This document shows positions 1-11,529 of a DNA stretch of 64,000 nucleotides, in pieces (the first letter of the stretch is position 1; each line of letters opens with the position of its first letter). This DNA is from Straminergon stramineum. Taxonomy: Eukaryota > Streptophyta > Bryopsida > Hypnales > Calliergonaceae. The notes beneath the pieces were generated by a model, which had not been told where the DNA came from, searched no databases, and saw nothing but the letters and a program-made list of their open reading frames with translations. The stretch covers positions 16,430,001-16,494,000 of the forward strand of contig OY987267.1 of the NCBI GenBank assembly GCA_963920665.1, written 5' to 3'. The translations under genes and the position numbers were made by a program.

Positions 1-3000
1 CAATGGATGTTTGTTGTTTCTAGTACATTTGTGGTCGCACTGGTTCTCAACCATGTGTTGATAAATGCTCATTCTTTGTCATCTATGCCCTGCGGTCTTC
101 TCAACTTGTTTGGAAAGACGAGTCAGAACTCTACTTCCTGCGTAGTCAGCACATCCCTTTGAAGAGTAAGTAATCTCCAAAACGAGAAATCATTATCAGA
201 ACAGTCAGTCTTGCCAGCACACTATTTAGGCCAACTCGTGCACTAGAACTTCAACGGATGGCAATGAGGGGAATCGACTAGGAGTTGTGCAGTGAATGTA
301 GACTTATGAGACATGGCATGTCTTACTATGTGACATGATCTTCAGGGGTTATGATGCACTCTTTAGAGTACAACCACTTCACTAGTCTTGGAACCTCTAC
401 TTGCAAAGCTAGAGGGTGATCTATGTAGTACTTGTGGTTACGCTTTCACAGTTTGACATCATGACTATGTCTACAATGTTGATGTCTTTATTTTGCTATT
501 GTCACCTAGACTTGTTTGAAACCTTGTTTGTAAATGTCATTTGAGTTGGAGTAGCTTTTAGTAGTAGAGAGGAAGTCTTTGGGTATGAAGTTGCAATGTT
601 TGAGCTTAGGTAGTGCCCGTATGGGTTTGTGGCATCAACGTGTAACATTGTAGACAAGATGTTTCTTGATAGTAGACATCACACTTGGAATTAGGTTAAG
701 ATTTAAACACATGTTATATTAGGATGGAACCCATGTTTTTGATGCCTTGAAGTCTCAATTGCAAAAAGTGCACAAAATAAGGTGGATTAGGGAGAAGAAA
801 GAGGTTCAAGAAAAAGAATGTCTATAATTCAAGAAGATGCTTAGAATATTTGCCCCTTGGATTTTTTCAATTGGTGCTTAGTAGAAAAAGTTATACTTGA
901 AGTAAGAATGCTTGAGTTGAGATTATAAAAAAAATGAAAATTAAATCTTCATGAATTTTTTTTTTATAGACTGCATTTATATCTACTCAAAAATCTTGAT
1001 CTATTGCATTTGGAATAGTGATATTAATTTTTATGAACAATTTTCTTCTCTTCACAATTATGGAAATCTTTTGAAAAAATAATGTAGATGAATCAACAAT
1101 GAATTCAATTTTTATAATTTTTCAAAAAAAGACAAAGACCATAGGTTTTAGATTGCTTGCTAAAACAATGTCACCATTAGCATTGACATATATTCCATTT
1201 TAGAACTATTAACAATTTGTTTTTTTTATCATGTGCCTTCCTTTATGCAACAATTTTTATTAAAAGAATGAAAATTAAGCCATTTCTTTTATTTCCTAAA
1301 CTATCAACTCAATTCTCCAACTTGTTTAATAAATCCTATAGCTCAATATTTTAATATTTTTTGCTTATGAAGGTCATTCTCTGAATAAATGTTTCTATAT
1401 ATGATCTTTGATTACTATTAGGTGAAAGGTTTGAAGTATCATCGATCTTATTATTGTTTGAGAATAATTAATGAAAGGTTTCTTGGAAACTTTTCAACAC
1501 TAAAACCATGCCAAAGAAGCAACAATCCAACAAAGTTCATGACAATAAAAGGTTCATTGAAAACTTTTCATAAAACCTTATAGCACCTTCTTTTGAACTT
1601 CACTACTTGATGAAATTTTACAATTTTTTTTCTACTTTTCATTTATAGTCAAATGACTCAGCCATTGTTTAACATGAATCAAGTTAAACCATCTTAGAAT
1701 AGAATCCTCTTTTGTAGCACTTTAATGACTTCAATATTCTTTGAACGTGGTTGTTGGAAAAGTATAAAGCATTTCCATCCTTGACAATAATAGAAATTGA
1801 ATAATAACGGCTACAAAATTAAAGGTCCTTCATAAGCTTTTCAACACTAAAAGTATGTCTCATTAAATCAACTATCTCCCAAAGCTATGAATTACCATGC
1901 TATTAAAAAATCATTAATTTGGAAACATCTCTCAAAGGATAACCTTTTTACTCTTTCAATAAAATTTCATTACTTGAAAAGAATTTAACTCAATTTTTTT
2001 TGCATTTCATTAATACTTTTCTTATTGGGATGCACTTTCAATAACTTCTAAGTCGATGAATCAAGTTGAGATCACCATTAACCCAATCATTCTATGGTGA
2101 GTACTTCACTACTCTCACCATGAGTGCTTGATCAAAAGTTCTTAAATATTTTCATTATTAAAAAATGATATAAATTTTAAAAAACTAGTAATGAAAGGTT
2201 CCTTGAAAAAAATTTAACTCAAAAAAGCCTATCAATATTGAGAGTGACAATTCAAGAAAGAAGCGAAACCCAATAAAATAAGAATTAATTTGAATTTTTT
2301 TCTAAAATAATATTTTTTTATTTATTTTTAGAATTTCAAATTTTTCCTGAAATTCAAAAATATTTCAACAAATAAAATACTAAAAAAATACTCCTAAAAT
2401 GGTAAAAAAATAAGTCAAGAATAATTAAAGATTTCAATTTTTTGTCTTAGAATAAATCCTTCTAAAATTTTATGTGGATATTAAATTCTAAAGGACTATG
2501 GTCTTTTTAAGAACTTGGGCATGCTCTATTGACTTCATAATTATATTTTTTTGCATGAATTTTTGAATGGATATTAATAATCCAATTCTATGTGTGAATC
2601 ATTGTTTAAGGTCATTTTGACAAATATTGCAAAAGTTAGAAGTTCTTTTTCTCTTTCAATCTTAAACCGAGTAGCTAAAAATATATTCTAAAAAAATACT
2701 AATGGCTTTTATTGGATTTTGGTATTTTATAAATTTCTCCCTACTAAAAAATTTTGAACCTTTTAAAATTCCAAATAATGAGGTGAAAGTTATAAGGTGG
2801 TTGGAACAAAGACCTACCATTTTTGGTAGTATTATGTTTAAAATTGGATTTCACACACTAAGTACTATGAGTAATTTCTAGTGGACCAATCTCAACTATT
2901 CATTAGAAAAATCAACGGCTAAAAGTACTTTTGCGAGTAGTATGAACTACATCAAATACTTGAATAGTACCATGTGGAAAAAAAATTTGTCACAAAAATT

Positions 3001-3024
3001 TATTTAGATACAACAAGGTATAAA
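1..3024. other. AT-rich intergenic DNA, no gene seen
   Basis: No coding frame, RNA gene or clear transposon ends were recognised. The sequence is AT-rich and poor in CG. Around 1474 and 1821, about 347 bases apart, a motif reading AAAGGT..C followed by CTTTTCAACACTAAAA recurs. Weaker copies of its first part lie near 1538 and 2198. This suggests an old, diverged direct duplication. Confidence 0.4.
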
Positions 3025-3028
3025 TTAA

Positions 3029-3968
3029 CCCCTAAAGGACCAAACAGTGTTTTTTGGCAACATAGCAATTTCGGGCAGCTCACTACAAATGGAATTTTTC
3101 ATTTTTTTCTTTGAAATTTTCACAAAATATGTGCCTGAGAAGTAGCTGTAAGACCCAATAATTTTCATAACTTTTGAATACATGGTTAAAAAGTTATTGT
3201 ATGATATGTTGTTTTCATTGCTTGGTGGGCAGCCCGGGCAGCAAAAAAAACTTTTTTAAAATCACTTTTTTTTTAAATAAAAATTTGAAATTTATATTCC
3301 TGATTTATATATACATGGAAAGCTTTGAATCATTCCATCTTGATTTATGAGATGAAAGTTATGAAGAGTTCTAGTTGTGGGTAGTTTGTGGATAGTAATG
3401 GAATCTCTATTCTAAAATAAACTTTGAAGACCTTTATTTAACTCAATTTTTAATATTTTTGGGAAAAAAAAAAGCTGAGGTGTAGATTGTTTATTACAAC
3501 AATTTAACCATTGGGATTAGAATTTTTCAATTCCATAAATAAATTATTAACAATTTAGTATTTTGAATCATTCTCTACTTCTTTCAACTTACTATTTTTT
3601 TCCTATATGTTGTACAATTCCAAATGATCTAAAATTTTTCAAGCATGTAACCAACATGACTCGGAAAATGAATCCAAAGAGTTACAACCATACTGGACAT
3701 TTTTTCATAATGATCTGACCTTGTGAAGAGCAGCTGCCCGGATTTTTGCAAGGCCAAAAAATGGCTTTTTGTCACTTCAAATGCTCATATCTTGCAATCC
3801 AAACGGTGGAAATTTCTTAAATTTTTTCTGCATCTTCCCAAACCAGCATACTACAAGATCCTATGATTACATTTGTCCAAAAATTATTTTTTCTAAAATT
3901 TGGTACTTGCACTAGAGATGACAGTGTTGGAGCGTTTTTGGTGAAACATAGTCAAATACCTTTAGGGG
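3029..3968 (+). mobile_element. TTAA-flanked non-autonomous DNA element, family A copy 1 (piggyBac-like ends)
   Basis: The 940-bp element is bounded by TTAA at 3025-3028 and 3969-3972. The left end reads CCCCTAAAGGACC and the right end, reverse-complemented, CCCCTAAAGGTAT, so the first ten bases match. Its interior matches the copy at 19988-20901 along its length (for example TTTTTTGGCAACATAGCAAT near the left end and ATCTTGCAATCCA in the right half). It has no transposase frame. A TTAA duplication with CCC termini is the known signature of the piggyBac superfamily; that assignment is inferred. Confidence 0.8.
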
Positions 3969-3972
3969 TTAA

Positions 3973-5380
3973 TAGTAAATAGAAAATCAGGAACACGGAA
4001 AACTAAAAATGAGAAATTTGTGAGAACTTGATGGTGATCAAATTTGACCAAATGAATGAAGTCATAACCATCTTCAATGTTCAAAAGTGCGCAATAGGGT
4101 CCAAAGAGCCCTATTTGCACAAGTATGGAGGATATAAAATAATTCATTTTTAGATTGCCCTTGGTAGACACATGACCATGTGTTGTGGGAATAGACCATA
4201 AAATTTCATCTCTAGATCATTAATTTTGGATATTCCCTATTATTAGAAAAAACCTAAACTTCAAAGTATGAAAAATTAGAGAAATTGATTTTTAAATGTA
4301 AAATGATTTTTTGAAATTTATAAGAAAAAATAATGAATATGATTACAATCAAGTTGTCCATCTCAATTAAAAATTTCAAGTTCATTAGGTTCATGCTTCA
4401 AAAGTTATAGCAGATTATAATTGTGATGCAAAATAGTACAAGTTGTTTTTGCAACCACTGTGGAAAGAATTGTATTTTGTAGGCAATGAAGGTAGAAGAA
4501 ATATTTAAAGAAATATTTAAACTCAAATTAAAAAATTAATATTTAAAAAGGATATTGATTGTTTACTTGAACATCCTCACTATTGGGATTAGTAATTTTC
4601 AATCACTTGTAAAGTTTATAAGCAATTTAGTTTTTTCTTTCATTCAAAATAGACTACCTTAACTTTCTATATTTTTAAAAAGATGAATATGAAAGTTTAT
4701 TTGGTTAAATATTTTTATATATCTTTTCAATCTATTTTCCAATATATTGACGAAAACACATAAACTATGGGACATACATGTTTTTTTCTAAAAATGTTGA
4801 AAGACAAAACTTTTCCTCAAGTTGGAAGGTCTATTTAAGCATACTGATATTTTAGTCGGTGGGGATATAAGGATATTCAATCTAAAATTTTTGGAAGATG
4901 TATTTGAACAAGTTAACTCAATGATCTTATCGTTGAATTCAAAAATAAATAAACATAGGTGTAGATTTTAGCCTTGCTTTGGGGACTAGTAATATGAAGT
5001 AATTTTGGGCCTCTAAACATCAAGGAGCTTTTGGGGTTAGCCTCTTGAGTAAAATCTTGAATTTTTCTACCTTTCACTTTTTATTTTTTACCCTAAAAGT
5101 ATAGAGAACCCCCCAAGAAAGAATGAATCTTCATTACACCTACACAAATGATACATGTGTCTAGATTAGACTATTCTAGTCTTATGTACCTTCCGTAAAA
5201 GAGTAAGATCCCCCTTCCATGCATATGGATAGATGTCAAATACTACCCCCTATTTTAGGCCACTAGCTCATTTTATATTTCAAATATTCTACTAGTTCAT
5301 TAGGGGGCTTTGAATCAAAATCCAAATTCATTCAAAATTCCCCAAAATTTATCATCCATTTATCATCCATTGTAACAAAT
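3973..5380. other. AT-rich intergenic DNA, nothing recognised
   Basis: No convincing coding sequence, RNA gene or transposon ends were seen. Toward 5.4 kb the composition becomes less AT-rich as the syntaxin gene's upstream region begins. Confidence 0.4.
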
Positions 5381-5989
5381 TTGTTCCTGCTTTTGCTCCA
5401 AGGTAAAATTTGGAGACGAGGGTTGGCCCTTGGTCTAAATGAAAACCCACCTTGGACTTGCAACCTATTTGTCTGCCAAAGTCACCGCTTCAGAAATTCC
5501 AGTGGACCCATCGGCTCTACAGTAGTCTTCATGCGAAGCTGTTCCCCCCATGAATACAACTCAAATCACCACCTTTGTACGAAGAATATCTAAAAACTGT
5601 GGCATAAACGGAGCGCAGGCGGCGCATTGGCTTCAGTTCTTTGCTTATAACAGCAACCCGATCATCCACGCAGACAGTTTCCATACGGCACGCGTACTTT
5701 GCGAACTTTGCGAGGTCTACAATCGATCCTCCCTCCAAGAAACGAACTTTCCTTGCTTCGAAATTTCTTTATCATTTGCTCCAATTCCTCCAAAAACAGA
5801 AACAAAAATGTACAAACCAAAACCAAAAAACTAACTTAAGGTACAGGGAATTCGGCTGCCTGCAAAGCCAACTGGTGCTGCCTCCGAAGCTCTCGCCACA
5901 CACGTAGCCACCTCTCCACGTGCTAATTACCATACGGCTAGCTCGTCGTCCCAGTCCCAGCTACCTAGATCCACTACCAAACTTTCGAT

Positions 5990-6345
5990 CTCGCTGTCTT
6001 GCAAGTACTTCCAACTGAAATGCGAACTCGTGGATCCACTCGGTAGCAGTGATCAAGCAAGATTGTCTAGAGTCTTGCCCGAGTTTTCGCCTGTCTTGCA
6101 ATTACTTGCAACTGGAAACCGAACTCACACTTTTACTTTGCTACAGGATGCGTGGATCCACAAGCTAGGCAGCAGTGTACGTTCCGAGCAGGACTGAGTA
6201 GAGTCTTTTCCCGAGTTTCCGCCTGTCTTGCAAGTATTTGCAACGAAAATGCAAACTCATACTTTGCTTCGTTACGGGATGCGTGGATCCACAAGGTAGC
6301 TGTGTTCTAACATGATTGATTAGAGTCTTTGCCCGAGTTTTGCGC
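5990..6345 (+). repeat. Three imperfect tandem units upstream of the syntaxin gene
   Basis: A block containing GTCTTGCAA.TA.TT, then GTGGATCCAC, then TAGAGTCTT.CCCGAGTTT occurs three times. Units start near 5996, 6093 and 6225, so spacings are 97 and 132 bases; the first unit lacks the ACTTTGCTACAGGATG segment. The array lies 290-640 bases before the syntaxin ATG, in GC-richer DNA that is probably promoter or 5' leader. Any regulatory role is inference. Confidence 0.7.
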
Positions 6346-6637
6346 TAGTCTTTGTGGATGCTACCGGGGATAGTATCGAGGTTGTGGAGAAAGCGGATGG
6401 ATTGATAGATATGAGGCATTAGTTTGAGGATGTTGGAGTCTACACCAGGATCGCTATGGAGTTCATGAAGCGAACGCGTTTGCGTTTCCCGCCGTCCCCA
6501 CAGCTTTGACATCAGTAACCTGCATTCTACTTTTCATTACTTCCGCAAGCTAGCTAGTGAGGTTGAAAACTTGCATACGTCCCTGCATTGCTTAGAATCG
6601 CTTGGAAACTTGACCCCGTCCTATCAGTGCTTTCACC

Positions 6638-8845
6638 ATGAACGACCTCCTCTCCCTTTCCTTTGGTCGTGACGGACCTAGCTACATGGATCTGAAGAAA
6701 GACTCTGGGAAAGGCGGCGACCTTGAACTCGGCCCCATGAAACCCACCCCAGGCATCCCCATAGTCGACATGACTACGTTCTTCGACGAGGTAGGCGTCA
6801 TCAAGAGCGAGATGGAGAAGATCAAACAACTCCTTTCGAAAGTCCAGCTCGCGCACGAGGAGACTCGCGGCGTGAGCAAGGCGCAGGCCATGAAAGCGTT
6901 GCGATCTCGCATGGATGGAGACATTCGCCAGGTGACGAAGATCGCCAAGTCGATAAAACTGAAGCTGGAGGATCTTGATAGGGCCAACGCGGAGAGTAGA
7001 TGTGTACGAGGATGCGAGGACGGGACCCCGACTGATCGGACACGAACTTCGATTACGAGTACGTTGCGGAAGAAGCTCAAGGATCTCATGGGGGAGTTTC
7101 AAATCCTGAGGCAGGAGATGAATGAGGAGTACAAGGACACAGTGGAACGCAGGTAGGTTTGAAAGACTCCTTTGTCACATTTCCCCATCGCCATGTCCTT
7201 CATGCTCTTCGCCTTCTTTTGAAATTTCAGCTTCCCTGAAACTAGGTTTGGTTGTCAGCTAGGGCGAGTCGCTTACATTGCTTGTAAAAAATGTAAAGCT
7301 CTTTTTGGTCTTCTCTTTGAAAGTGTTTTGGGGAGCACTTTGTCCTTCCTTTCAGCGTTTAGTTTCTTATGGACAGGATTCCTGAAACTAGGTTTGGTTG
7401 AGAACTAGGGCGAGTCGCTTGTTCCCGTGAAGAAATGTGGAATATTTTCCGATCGTCTCTATGGTACTGTTTTTGGGGAGCATGTACTTTGGGACTTCGA
7501 AGCTCCAGACCTCCAGTGCTTGTTTACATCATCCAATGCATAAATTCTTTAGCTAGGGCTATTAATCTTCTGGAAGTACACTGATTTGTCCTGTAGGTGC
7601 AAAATTAGTGTCTCCTACGAAAGCAGTGTCCTTGTGTTAGTTACAAAAACAGGCCACTATGTCAGTTTTATTTTTTTGCGAATTGGTACAATACTGTAAT
7701 GTTTCAGCCAGCACTAATTTCATTATTTTACTAGAAGTAGGATGTCATTAAATTAGTGTCACATAAATCAATGTAGATGGAATTCTAGGTATCAGATGTT
7801 TGTGATAAGAGGATGCTGGAGAGTATGAGAACAAGGTTTAATTTGTGTATCCTTCGAGCTGCAAGTGGGCTATGAAATGTAGGACTAGTAGATAACCTTG
7901 GAAGTAGGAAAGCTTGAAAAGAGTTTAGGACTTAATGTTGAGTTCTACCCTTGAATCACGAACATCCAAGAGGGTACTTCTTGGTTTATTAGAGGGCTAA
8001 CCTTACGGTGAATGTATTGTTCTGGACTATAACTATCTTGCTTTTTACTAGAGAATATATTGACGAGTCAGTTAAATAGCACTATGGCCTCATCTTTTTC
8101 TCACTCTTGCTACTCTTTTTGCATGCATTAATTGAATTCGAAGGATTTAAATTGAAAGAGAACTACAGTAGAGAGGTACATGTCAAAACTGCATAATATG
8201 CCTACTTACAGCTTTAATCATGGCACGCGGCAGTGAAACTCTGCTCTCGAAACCTTCTCAAAAGAGATTGCGAATTGCAGCGAGTGTGTTTTTGACAAAA
8301 AAATTTATCTCTGATGGATTGGGGCTTATGTAGTCATGTCCCTCCGAAAATATCCGCAGTGCAATGAAGACAACGAAGGGCTTACTGTTAATATATCAGA
8401 TTGTGACCCCAATTGCAGGTACTACACAGTGACAGGCGAACATGCGGACGAGGAGACGATCGACACCATCATCGAGACCGGGAGCAGCGAGACGTTCCTG
8501 CAGAAGGCCATCCAGCAGCAAGGGCGCGGGCAAGTGCTGGAGACCATCAAGGAGATCCAGGAGCGTCACGACGCAGTGAAAGACATCGAGCGGCACCTGC
8601 TGGAGCTCCACCAGATCTTCATGGACATGGCCACGCTCGTGGATGCGCAAGGGGAGCAGCTGAACGACATCGAGCAGCAAGTGGGGCGCGCCTCGTCCTT
8701 CATCATGCGCGGCACGCAGCAGCTGCAAGTGGCCAAGAACACGCAGCGCAACAGCCGGAAGTGTTGCTGCATCGCCGTCATCCTGCTAGTCATCTTGCTC
8801 CTCATTCTGGCGATCCCACTTCTCAAGGTGGCGGGTGTCCTTTGA
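6638..8845 (+). CDS. SYP1: SYP1-type syntaxin (plasma-membrane Qa-SNARE), two exons
   Basis: Qa-SNARE that would pair with SNAP25-like and VAMP partners to fuse secretory or cytokinetic vesicles with the plasma membrane. Exons are 6638-7152 and 8419-8845, joined by a GT-AG intron in phase 2, giving 313 residues, the usual length. The start MNDLLSLSF is typical of SYP1 proteins. Residues about 30-150 fit the Habc helices. The motif [10 protein letters not shown] follows the intron, at a position I recall as shared by SYP12 genes. The SNARE helix spans about 211-270 with the zero-layer glutamine Q249 in [12 protein letters not shown] hydrophobic tail anchor covers about 290-307, with three cysteines (287-289) just before it that could be acylated. 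It ends shortly after the anchor, without the long tail some SYP12 members have. SYP12 versus SYP11/KNOLLE cannot be settled by eye. Confidence 0.93.
7235..7520 (+). repeat. Direct tandem duplication inside the syntaxin intron
   Basis: CCTGAAACTAGGTTTGGTTG begins at 7235 and again at 7381, an offset of 146 bases. Both copies continue with AGGGCGAGTCGCTT and later TTTTGGGGAGCA. The two units fill 7235-7380 and about 7381-7520, close to the splice donor. No RNA-gene signature was found in them. Confidence 0.75.
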
Positions 8846-9640
8846 CTTCTGTAATTCTTTCATTCATTGGCTTGGGCTTGGGCTTGGGACCAAATGCCGG
8901 AGAAGGATTTTTGCAGTGACAGAAGCTACATGTGTGAGGGAGTTTGAATGGGTCCTTGAAAAGTAAGCCAATGCTACAAGGACAGAGCCTCTCATACTGG
9001 AGCTACTTGTTGTACTGAAATAGCATGAAATAGTAGCATGTTGGTGAATTTGATGATTTTTTTCAATTGATAGGCTCAGTCAATTTGTACCTAATTTTAA
9101 TCAAAGATATGAAATTTATGGAGAGCTTGAAGTTGTTGTATTGCACAATTTCAAAGCCCAATATAACTTAGTGGGTTCTTTTTTTCATACTTGGTACTCC
9201 CTTTGTCCTTGAATGATTGTCCACTTTGAATGTGACATGTTTTTATTAAGGTTGTTTTGAGTACGTCATCTAGAGACTTTCTTATGGCTAATTTTATTTA
9301 ATGATCAAGCAAGGGATGCAAATAAAAATGTAGCTTCCACATAATTTATAGATTGTATAGACAATGGAGACAACGCAAATATAGGTTGGTCTTCAACGAC
9401 CAAACTTACTCTCATTGATGTTTTTGAAAGTCACATATAATATCTATGCTAAGTTGGCACCCTTCAATGCCCATGAATATTGAACTAAATATTTTCTTTG
9501 TTGAAAGTGTGAATTGGCATTCTCAATCTCAAATGTACTTGCCAACAATTGCTCAAATGACAAGCCTCTTTTAATTGGCATGGCATCTTATTGCAAATCA
9601 GCTATAATGTCTTCAAGGCCTTCAACATTTAGCTCATCTT
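8846..9640. other. 3' flank of the syntaxin gene and intergenic DNA
   Basis: The first few hundred bases probably include the 3' UTR. A TACTCCCTTTGTCC motif at about 9195 resembles a Stowaway MITE end, but no matching second end was found. Nothing else is recognised. Confidence 0.35.
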
Positions 9641-10150
9641 CAAGAACATGTTGTGTAAAATACAACACTTGAACATGATGTTAAAAATGACATTCATGCT
9701 CCAATGGTGGCATAGATTCCGAACAATGGCAAATTGGACTTAGAATTCACTGAAACAATGTTCCATGCCTTTGCACACTAATTCTTGGTAAAAAGAAAAA
9801 GAAAAATAACCCCACTTCTCATCTTGTGGGATATAGATGCTTTGAACAAAGCATTCTCAAATGCATGTCGTTTGTGGGAAGTTAATGCCGGTCATAGTCA
9901 CATCCATTTACAATGAAGCACATGTCACAAGCTTTGTTGGTCAACATGTTGTGCACTGATGGAGAACAATCTATAACATCGAGGTCATTATTAGATCTAG
10001 ACAAACCGAAAAATGCAAGCCATAAGTGCTATCTTTAATTGGCAATGGCTTTAAGAATGATAGATTTCTAACCCTCTCTATCTCCAAAGCCTCCTTGCCA
10101 AGTCACTAAACAATTTCTCCATTCATAGTACACAATTCTAAGATACAAAT
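9640..10150 (-). pseudogene. Decayed PIF/Harbinger transposase (plant transposon protein family)
   Basis: The minus strand shows remnants of the plant Harbinger nuclease in the expected order. A YEWRNC...TWQG stretch with IILKAIAN comes first (about 10120-10030). Then follow LWLAFFGLSRSNNDLDVID and CSPSVHNMLTNK (about 10025-9930), VNGCDYD, and a decayed C-terminal segment ending HVLEDE near 9640. The family pattern recalled from knowledge is IILEAVA..LWIWHAFFG.PGS.NDINVLD.SP...VNG..Y...HNMIVEDE. Several in-frame stops and frameshifts interrupt it, so it cannot encode a working transposase. Terminal repeats of the source element were not located. It shows that Harbinger transposons, which can mobilise TTA-flanked MITEs like the one at 17091-17888, once existed in this lineage. 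Confidence 0.65.
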
Positions 10151-11529
10151 AAATTAGAAAACCTACAATCTATATTCTCTACTTCTCAAAATCCACATAG
10201 ATTGATTGTCTCACATAGAAGCCTTCTAATTCTATCTTGACAACCATGCAAAACTGCTTCAAGGATTTTGTCATTGCAACCTCACTTGTCCTCCAATACT
10301 CATTAGAGACATTTGTACACATCCCACTATACAACATTCATAATGCCACCATAGTTTTCTGAAGTGAGGGTCCAAGAGTCACTTTTAGCACAAAGTAGTC
10401 CTCGTGAGTAAAAATTCTCCATGATCCTGAATAGTAATCACCAATGGGATATTTGTACCAAAGACTAGAACATCACAAAAATAATTTTGCATCATCCATT
10501 GCCATATATCATACCTAACTCTCTCAAGATTTGGAACTTTGCCCATGCCAAAAGCCCTCCGAAACCCTAGACACATGACTCAAACCATTGCTAAGGCCAA
10601 CTAGAAGAGCTTCATTTCTCTCGTTCTCTTGCTCATCCTCTGGCAACAGCTCCCAAACAACAAGAACCCAAAGTCCTCCAAGCATCCATAACCATCAAGC
10701 TAAAAGAACAAGGCCAGAATAGAGCTGAGGATCCAAAAAAATGACAATGATAAAACCTGCTTGTGAGAGCTCTCAACCACAATCAGGAACTAACAATTTG
10801 CAGTCGGATGTGGGTGATGGCGTCACTCCCTCGAAACGGGGGCAGTGACCGAGACCTCCATTTATTGTTTAAGGAACCCGATCTCAAGATTGTGGACTGG
10901 CAATTTTGGGCCTCAAACCCAGCAATCCTTCCCGGTTAAACAGAAAAGTGCATGAAAGATCATATGGAAAACAAACTAAAATAGTGAACTTAATTTGGGC
11001 AGAAAATTTGCGATGTTGCTAGTCTCCTTGCATTCGTACAGCATGGATTTTTAAACATCCTCTTTGACAAACTCTAAATTCAAAGATCTCGAGAATATTT
11101 CTCTCTCCAAGTTGAAAAGAGTAATGACTTCATCAAAATTAAATTTAGTACGGTACCCGACATAATACCGTAAAACAAAAACAAATATGCTTTCATATGA
11201 AGTTCTTGATCACAAATTGTAGTTTACAACCAAAAAAAATTTGGTTGTTCACAACTCCGTTCTCAGCAGTGTAAATGGCTTCCACACCACTAAAAGATGT
11301 TTCCTAAGGTTCAGCAACAGCCATGGTATATCAAAACTTGTGGGATATCCCTCTCATCAAACAATCTACAAAATAGCTCCTTTCTCTACGCGTCGTGCTA
11401 ACGATTCTCTACTTCAGCTATGATCTCTTTAAATAATTTCCTGAACCGCCCCTATCTTCAGGAGAGGGTCCACCAGACTCTCACCATACCCCAAAACCAA
11501 ATGCTACTAATCCATCCCCACGACAAGCC
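10151..11529. other. Intergenic DNA between Harbinger remnant and HD2 gene
   Basis: No gene is recognised. Part of 10151-10640 may be the unrecognisable N-terminal half of the transposase remnant. The segment at 10800-10940 is less AT-rich but has no familiar motif. The last few hundred bases before 11530 are probably the 3' UTR of the minus-strand HD2 gene. Confidence 0.35.

Noticed and set aside
6554..7102. 182-codon minus-strand frame opposite the syntaxin first exon
   Set aside because: It is a shadow of the GC-rich coding exon, with no family resemblance and no splice logic.
8413..8919. 168-codon overlapping frame in the syntaxin second exon
   Set aside because: Its Ala/Arg/His-rich composition is typical of an out-of-frame reading. 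The SNARE frame is clearly the real one.
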